DNA of 16,359 bases. Origin: Methanobacterium sp. GTDB lineage: Archaea; Methanobacteriota; Methanobacteria; Methanobacteriales; Methanobacteriaceae. Made by a program: the position numbers and the translations under genes. How positions within the stretch are numbered: the first letter of the stretch is position 1; each line of letters opens with the position of its first letter. The stretch is from positions 1-16,359 of the forward strand of contig PMGM01000069.1 in the NCBI GenBank assembly GCA_003158115.1, written 5' to 3'. Shown in pieces: positions 1 to 8,428 of the stretch. The notes below the pieces were generated by a model. The model searched no databases and was not told the origin of the DNA. It saw only the letters and a list, made by a program, of their open reading frames with translations.

Positions 1-26
1 AATGATTTAAGATTAATCATTTAATT

Positions 27-335
27 TTATTTAATGTTTATTAAAATACTTTTTGCTATTTTTAATCTGTTAATTTTGTAGAAAATATCTGCATCATCTA
101 GTATATCCACACTAGCGTAGGTGATATGGTCTTTGGCAGTTTCAAGTCTGTTTTTTTCATCTGAATCATTTAAGCTGTCAATAACAATATCTAATTTATC
201 AAGAACATTTTTTAATTCGTAATTCACATTTCCAATATCTATTACCTGTTTAGTGGATTCAATCATAATATCTATCAGATCATCTAATTTTTTGATTAAA
301 AGGTTCAAATGAATTAAATTATCATTATTAATCAT
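27..335 (-). CDS. Small hypothetical protein, predicted helical
   Basis: The product is 102 aa and I do not recognise its family. It starts at an ATG (complement of 333-335) with a GGAGAT ribosome site four bases upstream, which supports translation. The protein is rich in Leu, Ile, Asp, Asn and Lys, with no cysteine and no membrane segment. Residues about 8-55 have heptad-like spacing of Leu/Ile (LIKKLDDLIDIMIES and VLDKLDIVIDSL), so it is probably an all-helical, possibly coiled-coil cytosolic protein. A TATA-like element lies on the minus strand at 397-405. The gene stands alone and points away from the next gene. No function can be assigned. Confidence 0.65.
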   Translation of the reverse strand: MINNDNLIHLNLLIKKLDDLIDIMIESTKQVIDIGNVNYELKNVLDKLDIVIDSLNDSDEKNRLETAKDHITYASVDILDDADIFYKINRLKIAKSILINIK

Positions 336-752
336 AATATCTCCATTTCATCTTTTATGATATTCCGAATATTACCTTCTAATTAATATTTATTTACTTT
401 ATAAGATTTATTTGGAATCATGATAGTAATATTACATTAAATTTTTATGATTTCGTATATTAATGATTCATTTTAAAAGAAATATAATATAATATTATTT
501 ATGTTGTATAATCAAATACATTTTGGAGCTAATTTAAGCTTAAAAATTTTTATGAATTCATAATATCTTATCCAAATTAGACTATCATTGTATTTATAAC
601 TCTGTGGGATAAAAAAAATAGTAAATTATCTCCATTTATGTCTTGTAAATGTAATTAAACTCCATTTTTTAACACTTACCGACAAAGAGTAGAGAGAATA
701 TTTATAGAAAAATAACAATATAAACTTGGAATATAGGACAATAGGTGTTCAA
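336..752. other. Intergenic region between divergent genes
   Basis: About 415 bases of AT-rich DNA between two divergent genes. Apart from TATA-like elements for each flank (397-405 minus; GAATATTTATAG around 697-708 plus) I see no coding potential, RNA signature or strong repeat. An ORF read through 676-1002 on the minus strand is antisense to the zinc-ribbon gene and has no ribosome site. Confidence 0.4.
397..405 (-). promoter_or_regulatory. TATA-box candidate for the small minus-strand gene
   Basis: The element CTTATAAAG, about 62 bases upstream of the ATG at 335, fits an archaeal TATA box. A start about 25 bases downstream would leave a leader of roughly 35-40 nt containing the GGAGAT site. 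This is pattern matching only in AT-rich DNA. Confidence 0.3.
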
Positions 753-1415
753 ATGAGTTATTTAATTTGCAGTAAATGTAAGAGTTACTATAAACTGCAA
801 TCGGGGGAGTCTGCCAAAAATTTTGTTGGTAACTGTGATTGTGGCGGTAAATACAGATATGTTGAAAATTTAGATTTTGTTGATCCCAATTGGAAACAAG
901 TCTCAATAATGAAAAAAAGTACAAGAAAAGAAATTTTAAGAAACAAGATACAATCAGCGTTTTCTGATCCAAGAATGGATCTAAAAAACCGATTGGTTTC
1001 AAGTTTACAAAATATATTCGGAAAACAAATCTATAATGCTCAAAATTGGAATAGAACTAAAAAATCTCCTTATGGGATGGATAAAGGTTTTATAAATTCT
1101 GTATTAAATGAGCTCAATTTCTATAATATCCGATGGACTTTGGTAATACTTGTAACAATAGCAATAACTCTAATATTAACAATTACACACGGTATTTTCA
1201 CTCTATTAATTTTTATATTGTTAGTAGCTGTTGGTTACCTATTTAATAACCAAATAATTGGAACTAAAAATGCAATTGTTACAGGAGCAATTTCCTTCTT
1301 TTTAGGAAGCCTCTTTATGGGTTCATTTCTCTATTTAATACCATTAACCATATTGGGAGCTATTAATGGGGCTGTTTGTGGATGGATAGGAGGATACATA
1401 AAAACAAGGATATGA
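753..1415 (+). CDS. Zinc-ribbon membrane protein
   Basis: A 220-aa protein when started at the ATG at 753, chosen because AGGTG sits five bases upstream (743-747) and because MSYLIC is the usual beginning of this methanobacterial domain. An upstream in-frame ATG at 726 has no such site. Residues 1-40 hold a small zinc ribbon: Cys6 and Cys9 (ICSKC), then Cys28 and Cys30 (NCDCGGK). A polar, basic linker of about 85 residues follows ([14 protein letters not shown]). The C-terminal half has three to four hydrophobic segments at roughly 127-147, 149-165, 172-200 and 203-216. The ribbon probably lies in the cytoplasm. The domain combination recurs in Methanobacteriales, to my knowledge without a known role. 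Eight Ts at 1440-1447 could end the transcript. Confidence 0.8.
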   Translation: MSYLICSKCKSYYKLQSGESAKNFVGNCDCGGKYRYVENLDFVDPNWKQVSIMKKSTRKEILRNKIQSAFSDPRMDLKNRLVSSLQNIFGKQIYNAQNWNRTKKSPYGMDKGFINSVLNELNFYNIRWTLVILVTIAITLILTITHGIFTLLIFILLVAVGYLFNNQIIGTKNAIVTGAISFFLGSLFMGSFLYLIPLTILGAINGAVCGWIGGYIKTRI

Positions 1416-1439
1416 TTAATTAATTAAACTATCATAAAC

Positions 1440-1447
1440 TTTTTTTT
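1440..1447 (+). terminator. Oligo-T terminator after zinc-ribbon gene
   Basis: A run of eight Ts 25 bases beyond the stop codon at 1415. Archaeal termination depends mainly on such U-tracts, so this is a likely 3' end; no hairpin is needed or seen. Confidence 0.4.
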
Positions 1448-1536
1448 ACTTAATAAAGACAACTATTAACGCATTATATCGATATTAATGATTTAAAATC
1501 TATGAAAAACTAATTTTAAACTCGTAGTCAATTGTT

Positions 1537-1550
1537 AAAAAAATAAAAAA
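1537..1550 (-). terminator. Oligo-T terminator of the ABC transporter operon
   Basis: On the minus strand the region just after the ATPase stop reads as six Ts, one A, then seven Ts. Its position about 20 bases past the stop is typical of an archaeal U-tract terminator. Confidence 0.45.
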
Positions 1551-1568
1551 GGTAAGAATTTAGTTCAA

Positions 1569-2264
1569 TTATCCTGCTTGAGATGATTGAATGATATTTT
1601 GACATTTACCATCAAGAACAGTTACTATTCTCTCGGCCATTTTACCTACGTATGGTTCGTGTGTGACCATGACCAGTGTAACATTCTCTTTGGAGTGAAG
1701 ATCCTTTAGCAAGTTCAGAATAACTTCACCAGTTTTAGAGTCTAAAGAACCGGTTGGTTCATCTGCCAATATTATTGATGGATGATTTACCAGAGCCCTA
1801 GCAATAGCTACTCTCTGTCTTTCACCACCCGATAATCTGGTTGGTTTTTGATTGATCTTATCTTCAAGATTTACTGCTTTTAAAAGTTCCAATGCCCTTT
1901 TCTTCATATCCTTAGATGATGTTTTGGTTTCAAACATGGGAATCTGGACGTTCTCAAGTACACTTAGGTTTGGTATTAGATTATGCATCTGAAACACAAA
2001 ACCTATCTCTTTTGACCTAAATTCGTATAATTTTTTGGTTTTCATCAAATCAATACCAGCAACCTTTATTGAACCTTCATCTGCGCGATCAAGTGCACCA
2101 ATCATGTTAAGTAGTGATGATTTTCCGGATCCTGATGGGCCCATAATGGATATGAATTCTCCCCTTTTAACTTCAAGATCCATACCATTAAGGGCCTTTA
2201 TTTTTCCATTATCATAACTCTTTTTCAGTCCTTTAATCTCGATGATGTTTTCATTATTATTCAT
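1569..2264 (-). CDS. ABC transporter ATP-binding protein, MacB/LolD type
   Basis: A 231-aa nucleotide-binding subunit. All motifs are intact: Walker A GPSGSGKSS (42-50), Q-loop in FVFQMHNLIPNLSV, signature LSGGERQRVAIARAL, Walker B IILADEPTGSLD and H-loop VTHEP. The LSGGERQRVAIARAL/DEPTGSLD combination is characteristic of the LolD/MacB/FtsE group, which powers mechanotransmission-type transporters rather than classic substrate-channel exporters. The start is the ATG at 2264, preceded by GGAGG nine bases upstream; a longer reading to 2321 would run deep into the permease gene and lacks a site. The start overlaps the permease stop by 8 nt, so the two genes are translationally coupled. The natural substrate cannot be read from the sequence; peptides, lipids or antimicrobials are known for the family. 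Confidence 0.93.
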   Translation of the reverse strand: MNNNENIIEIKGLKKSYDNGKIKALNGMDLEVKRGEFISIMGPSGSGKSSLLNMIGALDRADEGSIKVAGIDLMKTKKLYEFRSKEIGFVFQMHNLIPNLSVLENVQIPMFETKTSSKDMKKRALELLKAVNLEDKINQKPTRLSGGERQRVAIARALVNHPSIILADEPTGSLDSKTGEVILNLLKDLHSKENVTLVMVTHEPYVGKMAERIVTVLDGKCQNIIQSSQAG

Positions 2265-3426
2265 AGCGCAGTGCCTCCGTTGGTGATAGTCTTGAAGCCC
2301 TGTATGCTGGATATAAACCACCTATAACACCCACGAGGAATGCTACTACAAATGCTCTTAGGAATATATCGTATGCAAATGATGGTTTTATTATTCCACC
2401 AACAGATGGGCTCAGAGTTAATATGAGCTCGACTCCCACAACAGCCACTATTGTACCAATAACAAATGCGAGTAGTGTTAGTACAATTGATTCTCCAAGT
2501 ATCATACCGAGTATTCTTCTATCTCTCCATCCAACGGCTTTTAATACTCCTATTTCCCTTGTTCTTTCATAAACAGACATTATCATAGTATTTATAACAC
2601 CAACAGCTCCAATAAATATTGCTAAGAGCGAAATTGCCCAACTGGCAGTGTTTATAAAACTTAGACCCTGATTTATTCTATTGGCCTCATCTGCTGCAGT
2701 TGTTGTAGATAGTTGGTTAGGATATGCGTTCTCTATTGATTGGCTGACGGTTGTTACGTTTGCATTATCAGTTACCTTAACTAATACGTCGCTAATCTTA
2801 TTTTGGTTATTTGTTAAATTTTGGAGAGTTGAAAGTGGCATCATAATCCCTGCATCGGTTATGAAGTTACCTGTTTCATACGTTCCAGTGATGGTGAAGT
2901 TTTTACCGTACAGATCGATGGTGTCTCCAACAGTTTTGTTAAGACTCTGTGCTATAGTTGTACCCATTATAACCTGATTTGTACTGGTATTGGTAAACGC
3001 AGTACCATTAATAGTATCAACACCTATTAAACTCAACTTGTTAGCATCTATTCCTGTTACTGATACTCCACCTTCAGCACCAAAACCACCTGAAGAACTG
3101 TTCGAAGTTGTGGTGGCTACAGTTGTAGATGTGTTAGTTGCTCTTAAAATTCCTGCTGTATCCTTAACACCACTTATATTAAGTAGTGAAGCGGCTAATG
3201 ATTCATTAAGTGATCCACCCGATCCGAAACTACTTGAACCTGTTTGAATTACAGTTATTTCAGCTGCACCCGCCTTAAGAGTACTTTGTGTAGAGTTTTC
3301 TAATCCTCCAGTAACCATTCCTAAGGCCACGATAACAATTATTCCAATTGATATCCCGACGATAGCAAGGGCACTTCTTGTTTTGTTTCTGAATGGATTT
3401 TTTACCACCAGCGATAAAAATGACAT
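2257..3426 (-). CDS. ABC transporter permease, MacB/FtsX family
   Basis: A 389-aa permease with the MacB architecture: TM1 (about 20-41), a large Ser/Thr/Asn/Gly-rich extracytoplasmic MacB-PCD domain (about 42-255), then the C-terminal FtsX domain with TM2 (262-284), TM3 (306-336) and TM4 (354-374). The end has the usual coupling helix and tail (YPAYRASRLSPTEALRYE). The cytoplasmic loop YERTREIGVLKAVGWRDRRI is typical of the family and contacts the ATPase. I prefer the ATG at 3426, giving MSFLSLVVKNPF, over the ATG at 3468: a TATA-like element lies between the two, and the shorter form matches the usual start. The ribosome site is weak (GAAG). No MacA-like adaptor gene is present, consistent with a cell with no outer membrane. 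Confidence 0.9.
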   Translation of the reverse strand: MSFLSLVVKNPFRNKTRSALAIVGISIGIIVIVALGMVTGGLENSTQSTLKAGAAEITVIQTGSSSFGSGGSLNESLAASLLNISGVKDTAGILRATNTSTTVATTTSNSSSGGFGAEGGVSVTGIDANKLSLIGVDTINGTAFTNTSTNQVIMGTTIAQSLNKTVGDTIDLYGKNFTITGTYETGNFITDAGIMMPLSTLQNLTNNQNKISDVLVKVTDNANVTTVSQSIENAYPNQLSTTTAADEANRINQGLSFINTASWAISLLAIFIGAVGVINTMIMSVYERTREIGVLKAVGWRDRRILGMILGESIVLTLLAFVIGTIVAVVGVELILTLSPSVGGIIKPSFAYDIFLRAFVVAFLVGVIGGLYPAYRASRLSPTEALRYE

Positions 3427-3445
3427 AATTAACTTCTTTTCACAA

Positions 3446-3456
3446 CCTTTTATAGT
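3446..3456 (-). promoter_or_regulatory. TATA-box candidate directly upstream of the permease start
   Basis: The minus strand reads ACTATAAAAGG, centred about 25 bases before the ATG at 3426. That is the archaeal TATA-to-start-site distance, so transcription could begin at or next to the start codon (leaderless mRNA). It also argues against the upstream ATG at 3468. Inference from spacing only. Confidence 0.35.
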
Positions 3457-3468
3457 ACCTATGCACAA

Positions 3469-3997
3469 TTCTCACCCAAATCTTATCAGACTCTTTACAA
3501 TGAAATCATTTATAATAATGCACTGGCTTTATATTGAAGAGAGATTGTTAATATTTATTTATTTTTTCTATATTATATTATCTTATCTAGAAAATATGAT
3601 TTATTCATGCAGATATCATATGATGATGATCATATAAAATGCTTTTATTAATACTAAAAAGTTTACCCAATAATTATTTCTTCTGAGAATTAAATATTGT
3701 TTTCGTTTAGATCATATTCCTTCATAATAAACGTTATCAATTTATTATATTATTTAAGACCATTTGATATAATGATCATAATAATTCTGGAATTGTATGA
3801 ACAGCTTCAACATATATAATAACTAATCTGATATGTTTTCAAAATTTTATTCTTTAAAAATAGAGATATCTGCTTAAAGAATATATTAAAAGTTTAAAAT
3901 ATCAATAAGAATAGTTATAAATGGGATATAAATATATAAGAAATTATACAGGGATAAGATTGAAATAAGACATTTAAAAAAGGGACACTATCAAAAG
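3469..3997. other. Intergenic region between ABC operon and sensor kinase
   Basis: About 530 bases, strongly AT-rich, between divergent units. A frame at 3383-3637 starts inside the antisense of the permease gene and has no ribosome site, so it is not a gene. One clear inverted repeat is present: ATATGAT at 3618-3624 and ATCATAT at 3629-3635 around GATG. A kinase promoter candidate lies at 3925-3939. Nothing else is recognisable. Confidence 0.4.
3925..3939 (+). promoter_or_regulatory. TATA-box candidate for the sensor kinase
   Basis: GATATAAATATATAA lies about 65 bases before the kinase ATG at 3998 and resembles an archaeal TATA box. Initiation about 25 bases downstream would give a leader of roughly 40 nt. 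Confidence 0.35.
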
Positions 3998-6043
3998 ATG
4001 ATGTTTAAAATATCAGTTCGTAATGGGTTGTTATTTGGGATTTTCTTTTTTGCAGCCTATCTGATAGTTTCATTTCTACTAAAAAATCAGCCTGTTTTGG
4101 AGGGTATATTCGTTTTTTCCATGATTGCTATTTTGTATTCGCTTGTGGCCATCTGTTTATATCTTGCAACTATAACATCTGCTATTTATGGAAAGCGAAC
4201 CCAACTTGCCTGGACAATCTTAACAATAGCTGTGTTAACATCGGTTGTGGGCAATATTCTATGGGGAATTTTAGTATTAACCAATCAAAATCCATCTAAT
4301 ACCCTGGCTAATATATTATATTTGATGTTTTTCCCAATATTCCTAATTGGAATTCTTGTATTGCCTTCTTCGTACAGCACAAACCGTCAGAAATTTAAAA
4401 GATACTTTGACATTGTTATTATTTTATTTTCAATTTCATTGGCTTTGTGGATATTTCTAATAGTCCCAGCATTTCAACATTATAATGGTGATTTCTCGTC
4501 GTTAATATTTGATTTAATGTATATTTTTGGTGGTTTCTTACTGGTTTTAGCAATGTTAGATCTGTTGTTTAACAGGATATACAAGGAAATGTATGTACCA
4601 TTTCTGATTATTCTAGTTGGGGTGTTGGTTTTGATCACAACTGAATGTGTATATGTGTATCAAACTATTCATGGGACCTATGTTCCGGGTAGTCCAACAG
4701 ATTTAGGTTGGTTAATTGGTTATTTAATACTGGGCCTTGCTGGTATTTCCATGTATACACATCAGAAAATTGATTCTGATAATTTTATTATAGATTATAT
4801 TTCCGGAAAAAAAACCTATACCATAACTCCTTATATTGCACTTGGTGGGATTTCTATGGCATATATATCACTTATATGGGCATATAATACATTTAATCCG
4901 GATTTAACCTTTTTAGAATTTGGTATTGGTATATTAATTTTTCTCGTGATTTCACGTCAGTTTCTCTCAATTAATGAGAATAAACATCTTTATAGTAAAG
5001 CTCAAGAAGAGATAATTCTCAGAAAAGAGGTTACAAAATCTCTTCGTAATTCTGAATCTGCTTATCGAACTATTTTTGAAAATACAGGTACAGCTACTGT
5101 GATAATTAATGATAAAAATCTCATCACACTTGCCAACACAGAATTTGTGAAACTTTCAGGTTATCCTAAAGATGATATTGAGGGTAAGATGTTTTGGACA
5201 GATTTCGTTGTTATAGATGACCTTGAACCCATGTTAAAACATAATAATCTGAGAATAACTGATAATCAATCTGATCCAAAGAATTATGAATTTAGATTAT
5301 CCAATAAATTAGGTGTTATCAAAAACATTTTTGTTGTGGCTGTGATAATGCCCGGTTCTAATAACAGTTTAGTATCTCTATTAGATGTTACTAAAAGAAG
5401 AAATGCAGAGGCTGAGATTAAAAAATCTTTAAAAGAGAAGGAAACCCTGTTAAAAGAGATACATCACAGGGTTAAAAATAATTTGATGGTTATTTCCAGC
5501 TTATTAAACCTTCAATCCAGTTATATTAAAGATAAACAAGCTCTGGATATTTTTAAGGAAAGTCAAAACAGGGCCAAATCCATGGCACTTATTCATGAAC
5601 GATTATACAGATCTACTGATCTTAGACGGATTGATTTCGGAGATTATATCCAAACCTTGTCTAATGACCTTTTCCATACTTATATGCAGGATCCTAGTCG
5701 TGTTAAGCTTAATATGAATGTGGAAAATGTAATGGTAGACATCAACACAACTGTTCCATTAGGTCTGATTGTAAATGAACTGGTTACCAATTCCATGAAA
5801 CACGCATTTGTAAATGATCATAAAGGCAAAATAAACATAGACTTCCATAAAGATGGAGATTTATTTATACTTATAGTTGGTGACTCAGGTGTAGGATTCC
5901 CTGAGGATCTGGACTTCCGAAACACAGCTTCACTCGGTCTACAACTAGTTAACAATTTAACGGGTCAAATAGATGGTAAAATTGAATTAAATAGGAAAAA
6001 TGGAACCGAATTCAAAATAACATTTAAAGAACTGTACAAATAA
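3998..6043 (+). CDS. Membrane sensor histidine kinase, PAS + HisKA_2
   Basis: A 681-aa sensor kinase. Residues 1-325 hold about nine to ten hydrophobic segments (near 10-28, 38-58, 70-94, 102-122, 137-157, 167-190, 198-220, 236-254, 274-295 and 303-320), a membrane sensing module of the kind common in methanobacterial kinases. A charged helix follows, then a PAS domain at about 350-470 ([18 protein letters not shown] onward). The HisKA_2 dimerisation region holds [10 protein letters not shown], with His490, just before RVKNN, the likely phosphoacceptor. The HATPase domain has an N box ([12 protein letters not shown]) and G boxes ([17 protein letters not shown]). Two adjacent ATGs (3998, 4001) could start it; the ribosome site is poor. 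No regulator gene is next to it; the nearest receiver lies 3.8 kb away. Signal unknown. Confidence 0.92.
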   Translation: MMFKISVRNGLLFGIFFFAAYLIVSFLLKNQPVLEGIFVFSMIAILYSLVAICLYLATITSAIYGKRTQLAWTILTIAVLTSVVGNILWGILVLTNQNPSNTLANILYLMFFPIFLIGILVLPSSYSTNRQKFKRYFDIVIILFSISLALWIFLIVPAFQHYNGDFSSLIFDLMYIFGGFLLVLAMLDLLFNRIYKEMYVPFLIILVGVLVLITTECVYVYQTIHGTYVPGSPTDLGWLIGYLILGLAGISMYTHQKIDSDNFIIDYISGKKTYTITPYIALGGISMAYISLIWAYNTFNPDLTFLEFGIGILIFLVISRQFLSINENKHLYSKAQEEIILRKEVTKSLRNSESAYRTIFENTGTATVIINDKNLITLANTEFVKLSGYPKDDIEGKMFWTDFVVIDDLEPMLKHNNLRITDNQSDPKNYEFRLSNKLGVIKNIFVVAVIMPGSNNSLVSLLDVTKRRNAEAEIKKSLKEKETLLKEIHHRVKNNLMVISSLLNLQSSYIKDKQALDIFKESQNRAKSMALIHERLYRSTDLRRIDFGDYIQTLSNDLFHTYMQDPSRVKLNMNVENVMVDINTTVPLGLIVNELVTNSMKHAFVNDHKGKINIDFHKDGDLFILIVGDSGVGFPEDLDFRNTASLGLQLVNNLTGQIDGKIELNRKNGTEFKITFKELYK

Positions 6044-6095
6044 TTATAAACAAATAATAACAGCCCATTACATTATTTACTGCTTAAAACTATTT

Positions 6096-6242
6096 GAGAA
6101 TATTGCTGGCATCACCACTGCAACATTACTTAAAGAAGCAGGATATAATGTTGCCGTCATCAAAGCAGATAGGATTGTTAAGGATGTGACTATTGGAACC
6201 ACCGCCAATAAGTGTGTCGGCATCATATATTGTTTTTCATAA
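6096..6242 (+). pseudogene. Remnant of an FAD-dependent oxidoreductase N-terminus
   Basis: The frame beginning at 6096 reads ENIAGITTATLLKEAGYNV, then AVIKADRIVKDVTIGTTAN, then drifts to a stop at 6240-6242. It matches the Rossmann dinucleotide-binding start of DadA/Rieske-type FAD oxidoreductases, whose usual text is GGGIAGITTAYLLKEAG...VIEADRI...GTTAK. The first glycines of the GxGxxG motif are lost, there is no start codon or ribosome site, and nothing after residue 45 is recognisable in this frame. In the +1 frame the next residues read ISV, as expected after TTAK in the family, which indicates an indel near 6211. It is therefore a decayed fragment less than a sixth of the usual length. 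The gene lies just after the kinase and is too broken to be functional. Confidence 0.72.
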
Positions 6243-6408
6243 AAAATTTAAATAAATGAATTGCAGTTTAATTTAGATAGATCTTTTTTTTATAAACATA
6301 TAATGTCATTGATTTAAAAGATTTAATAAGAATAATTTTAAGAATAATTATGGAATATAACTCAAAAAATTTGCTTTAAAGAAAAAAAATTTAAATATTT
6401 GATATTTC
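6243..6408. other. AT-rich spacer with minus-strand oligo-T end
   Basis: No coding signal. Eight As at 6382-6389 read as eight Ts on the minus strand, 20 bases after the tautomerase stop, and probably terminate that transcript. Eight Ts near 6281-6290 could end plus-strand transcripts from the kinase. Confidence 0.35.
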
Positions 6409-6597
6409 TTATTTTTTCATGTCACAGAGTAGGCAGCCCCCGACACCGGCATTTTCTCCTTCTAATTCACGAATGATGACAACCATAGCACTCACAGGTA
6501 TTCCAGTTACTTTGCTTGCGGTTTCAGAAAATGATTTAACTAATTCTGCTTTTTGATCTTTATTAAGTTTCGGTCCTTCCATGGTAATTACAGGCAA
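6409..6597 (-). CDS. 4-oxalocrotonate tautomerase-like protein
   Basis: A 62-aa member of the 4-oxalocrotonate tautomerase family, small beta-alpha-beta enzymes that form hexamers and use the N-terminal proline as catalytic base. I start it at the TTG at 6597: the next codon is CCT (Pro), so Met removal exposes Pro1, and AGGTGA lies exactly five bases upstream. The GTG at 6606 would add MRY before the Leu and bury the proline, and it overlaps the ribosome site. The sequence PVITMEGPKLNKDQKAEL and the later SETASKVTGIPVSAMVVII are typical. The C-terminus carries an unusual GGCLLCDMKK with two cysteines. The physiological substrate is unknown; family members isomerise 2-hydroxymuconate-like enols. 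It is divergent from the flavin-fold gene at 6904. Confidence 0.88.
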   Translation of the reverse strand: MPVITMEGPKLNKDQKAELVKSFSETASKVTGIPVSAMVVIIRELEGENAGVGGCLLCDMKK

Positions 6598-6646
6598 ATA
6601 TCTCACCTCATATTAAATTTCTATATATTTATAATATGTATCTCAA

Positions 6647-6897
6647 TTGATATTAGTATTTTTATTAAAATTCTTGTATGATATCAAATTATCACCAAAA
6701 TCTTATTCATTTTACATTTATATATTTCGAAAATTCTTTTATAATATTGCTTGATTAACTTTATTTAAAAAATTGATTTACTATTGAAAAATAAGGATAA
6801 TCTCCATAAAGTATATATACTACTTTATATCAATAATTTGATATGTATTTTTGATATCAAAATGTTGATATTAAACTAGCATTATATTTTGATATGG
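6647..6897. promoter_or_regulatory. Cluster of GATATCAA-type palindromes in a divergent promoter region
   Basis: The intergenic region between the tautomerase and the flavin-fold gene contains repeated copies of TTGATAT/ATATCAA: 6647-6653, 6680-6687, 6827-6833, 6838-6844, 6849-6862, 6865-6871 and 6889-6895. The one at 6849-6862 is a perfect 14-bp palindrome, TTTTGATATCAAAA. The pair at 6827-6844 is a 7-bp inverted repeat around TAAT. A TATA-like GTATATATAC is at 6811-6820. The copies crowd the expected start site of the plus-strand gene, as operators would. The binding protein is unknown. AT-rich background raises the chance rate for single copies, but not for the perfect palindrome plus cluster. 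Confidence 0.45.
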
Positions 6898-6903
6898 AGG
6901 TAT

Positions 6904-7371
6904 ATGAATTTTAAAGATTGTATAAAATTTGCCAATGAAACACCACTTTGCTACCTAGCAACAGTAGGTGGAGATCAGCCAATAGTAAGGCCACTTGGAC
7001 TCTGGTTCGCTGACGATAGCGGGTTTTATTTCCAGATAGGATCTGCGAAAGATATGTATGGCCAGCTTCAAGCAAATAATAAGGTAGAAGGATGTTTCTT
7101 TCAACTCGGCGTAGCAGCAGCTCACCATGAATACGGTAAGAAACCCCTGGAAAATGTTTCACCTATGCTGAGAGTTGCAGGCGAAGTTGAGTTCTTAAAC
7201 GACCTAGAACTCAAAAAAAAGATCTTAGAAGATAGACCAATTCTTAAAAAACAAGGCATGACTTTTGACGATCCAAGATTAATAATTTTCCGTATTGCTA
7301 AGGGTGAAGCCTATTTCTGGACTAGAGAAACAAATTTCGAGCCTAAAAAATTTATAAAATTTGGAGATTAA
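6904..7371 (+). CDS. Pyridoxamine 5'-phosphate oxidase-fold flavoprotein
   Basis: A 155-aa protein of the split-barrel flavin-binding (PNPOx-like) family. The start is the ATG at 6904, directly after GGAGGT at 6896-6901; the ATG reached through the longer frame at 6889 has no site. Family features are an N-terminal helix followed by PLCYLATVGGDQPIVRPLG (strands 1-2), FYFQIGSAKDMYGQLQ, the central VEGCFFQ and late RVAGEVEFL with LIIFRIAKGEAYFW. Members of this small subgroup usually bind FMN or F420 and reduce unknown small substrates; they are not the classic PdxH of vitamin B6 synthesis. The HH in AAAHHEYGKKP is not a standard motif that I recognise. It is divergently transcribed from the tautomerase with a shared, palindrome-rich control region. 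Confidence 0.85.
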   Translation: MNFKDCIKFANETPLCYLATVGGDQPIVRPLGLWFADDSGFYFQIGSAKDMYGQLQANNKVEGCFFQLGVAAAHHEYGKKPLENVSPMLRVAGEVEFLNDLELKKKILEDRPILKKQGMTFDDPRLIIFRIAKGEAYFWTRETNFEPKKFIKFGD

Positions 7372-7887
7372 CTTTTTCATACTTCTTTTTTATTCATATT
7401 TTAATATGAGAATTATAGATATCTGATTAGTTTCCACTTAATATTGAATTCCAATTAAATAACACATAATCATTCGATTGAGCAATTAACCACTTTCAAG
7501 ATCGAAATAATTCGCTTTGATGTTCGCTATTAACTTGGAAAGGAAGCAAAGATGATATATTTTTTTTGCATATCGGAATTATTGCATATTTATGATAATT
7601 AATAATCGCAATGGAAAAAACGTTCACTCAATAGATTTTTTGCAAAATTAATCAACAGAGTATAAAAAATTAGGCTCCATACTTATTCCTCTAATTTAGC
7701 CTCAATAAAATAATTTATCAAAATTTTTAAAATATTAAACTAGATTAACAGAAGCCATATGTTGATTTGTAATATAGGAAGATTATTAATAGTGAATTAG
7801 GGAAGTTTTGAAATTTTCTGATTTATAAGCAGATTTAAATTCACTGAAATTAATAGTAATAGTATATAATTATTTATAATTTATTTT
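7372..7887. other. Intergenic region, no gene recognised
   Basis: About 515 bases. A slightly less AT-rich patch near 7490-7560 may be worn-out coding DNA but gives no recognisable product on either strand. A weak inverted repeat AGGCT/AGCCT (7671-7675 and 7697-7701) is followed by AT-rich sequence. A 16-codon frame after AAGGAAGC at about 7552 is too short to call. A TATA-like GTATATAATTATTTATAAT at 7862-7880 precedes the next gene. Confidence 0.35.
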
Positions 7888-8262
7888 TTGAAAAAAGAAG
7901 AACGTGGTAAAGTGATTGATAGTGAATTAAAGTTTGAGCATAAGGAATTTGTTAAGAATGTGCCTTTTGAAGCAAGATGGTTTTTATATTTTTCAATAGA
8001 GAACAAATTTGGTGAAAATCTTTCAAAACTTGAGGAAGATTTAAAAATTTGGAATGTAGAACATCAAGATGCAAAAGCTTACTTTAATAAAGCAGTAGAA
8101 CGGGATGATAAAACTTATTTCGCTATAACAATTGAATTCAACTATCCCACATATTTGAATAAAGAAGTGGTAAACGGGTTAATAGAAGAAACTAAACAAA
8201 ATTTTGCGAATTTTTCCATCAAAAACTCAAAGAAATTTAATTTATTATTTACTTTTTTATAA
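7888..8262 (+). CDS. Hypothetical protein
   Basis: A 124-aa soluble protein that I do not recognise. It is rich in Lys, Glu, Phe and Asn with no cysteine or membrane segment, and has alternating patterns suggesting mixed alpha/beta structure (FVKNVPFEARWFLYFSIENK, TYFAITIEFNYP). The start is uncertain: the only usable early codon in frame is TTG at 7888, with no ribosome site, but a TATA-like element at 7862-7870 lies about 25 bases upstream, which would suit a leaderless mRNA. A GTG at 7912 is an alternative. It points towards the sulfur-relay pair but is separated from it by 166 bases and an eight-T tract at 8392-8399, so it is probably its own unit. Confidence 0.65.
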   Translation: MKKEERGKVIDSELKFEHKEFVKNVPFEARWFLYFSIENKFGENLSKLEEDLKIWNVEHQDAKAYFNKAVERDDKTYFAITIEFNYPTYLNKEVVNGLIEETKQNFANFSIKNSKKFNLLFTFL

Positions 8263-8391
8263 AATATTTCATTCAATTTTTCAGAAATTTAATTGGAAAA
8301 AAATTTTCTATGAATTATTTAAACATAAATCCATATGAAGTATAGATTTAAAAAGAACTATCCCTAAGTGTTAATTTATTTTCAAATATTA

Positions 8392-8399
8392 TTTTTTTT
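8392..8399 (+). terminator. Oligo-T tract between hypothetical gene and tusA
   Basis: Eight Ts lying 130 bases after the stop at 8262 and 30 before the tusA start. It could end upstream transcription, although its closeness to the next start leaves room for it being part of the tusA leader. Confidence 0.25.
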
Positions 8400-8428
8400 A
8401 ATCATTAAAAAGGAGTTAGGTGATTTGA

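Noticed and set aside
676..1002. 108-aa minus-strand frame
   Set aside because: Antisense to the zinc-ribbon gene, no ribosome site, composition of a shadow frame.
3383..3637. 84-aa plus-strand frame overlapping the permease start
   Set aside because: Begins in antisense of the permease and continues through AT-rich DNA with hydrophobic, Tyr/Ile-rich translation and no ribosome site.
7550..7606. 16-codon frame after AAGGAAGC
   Set aside because: Too short, no recognisable sequence, not supported by neighbours.
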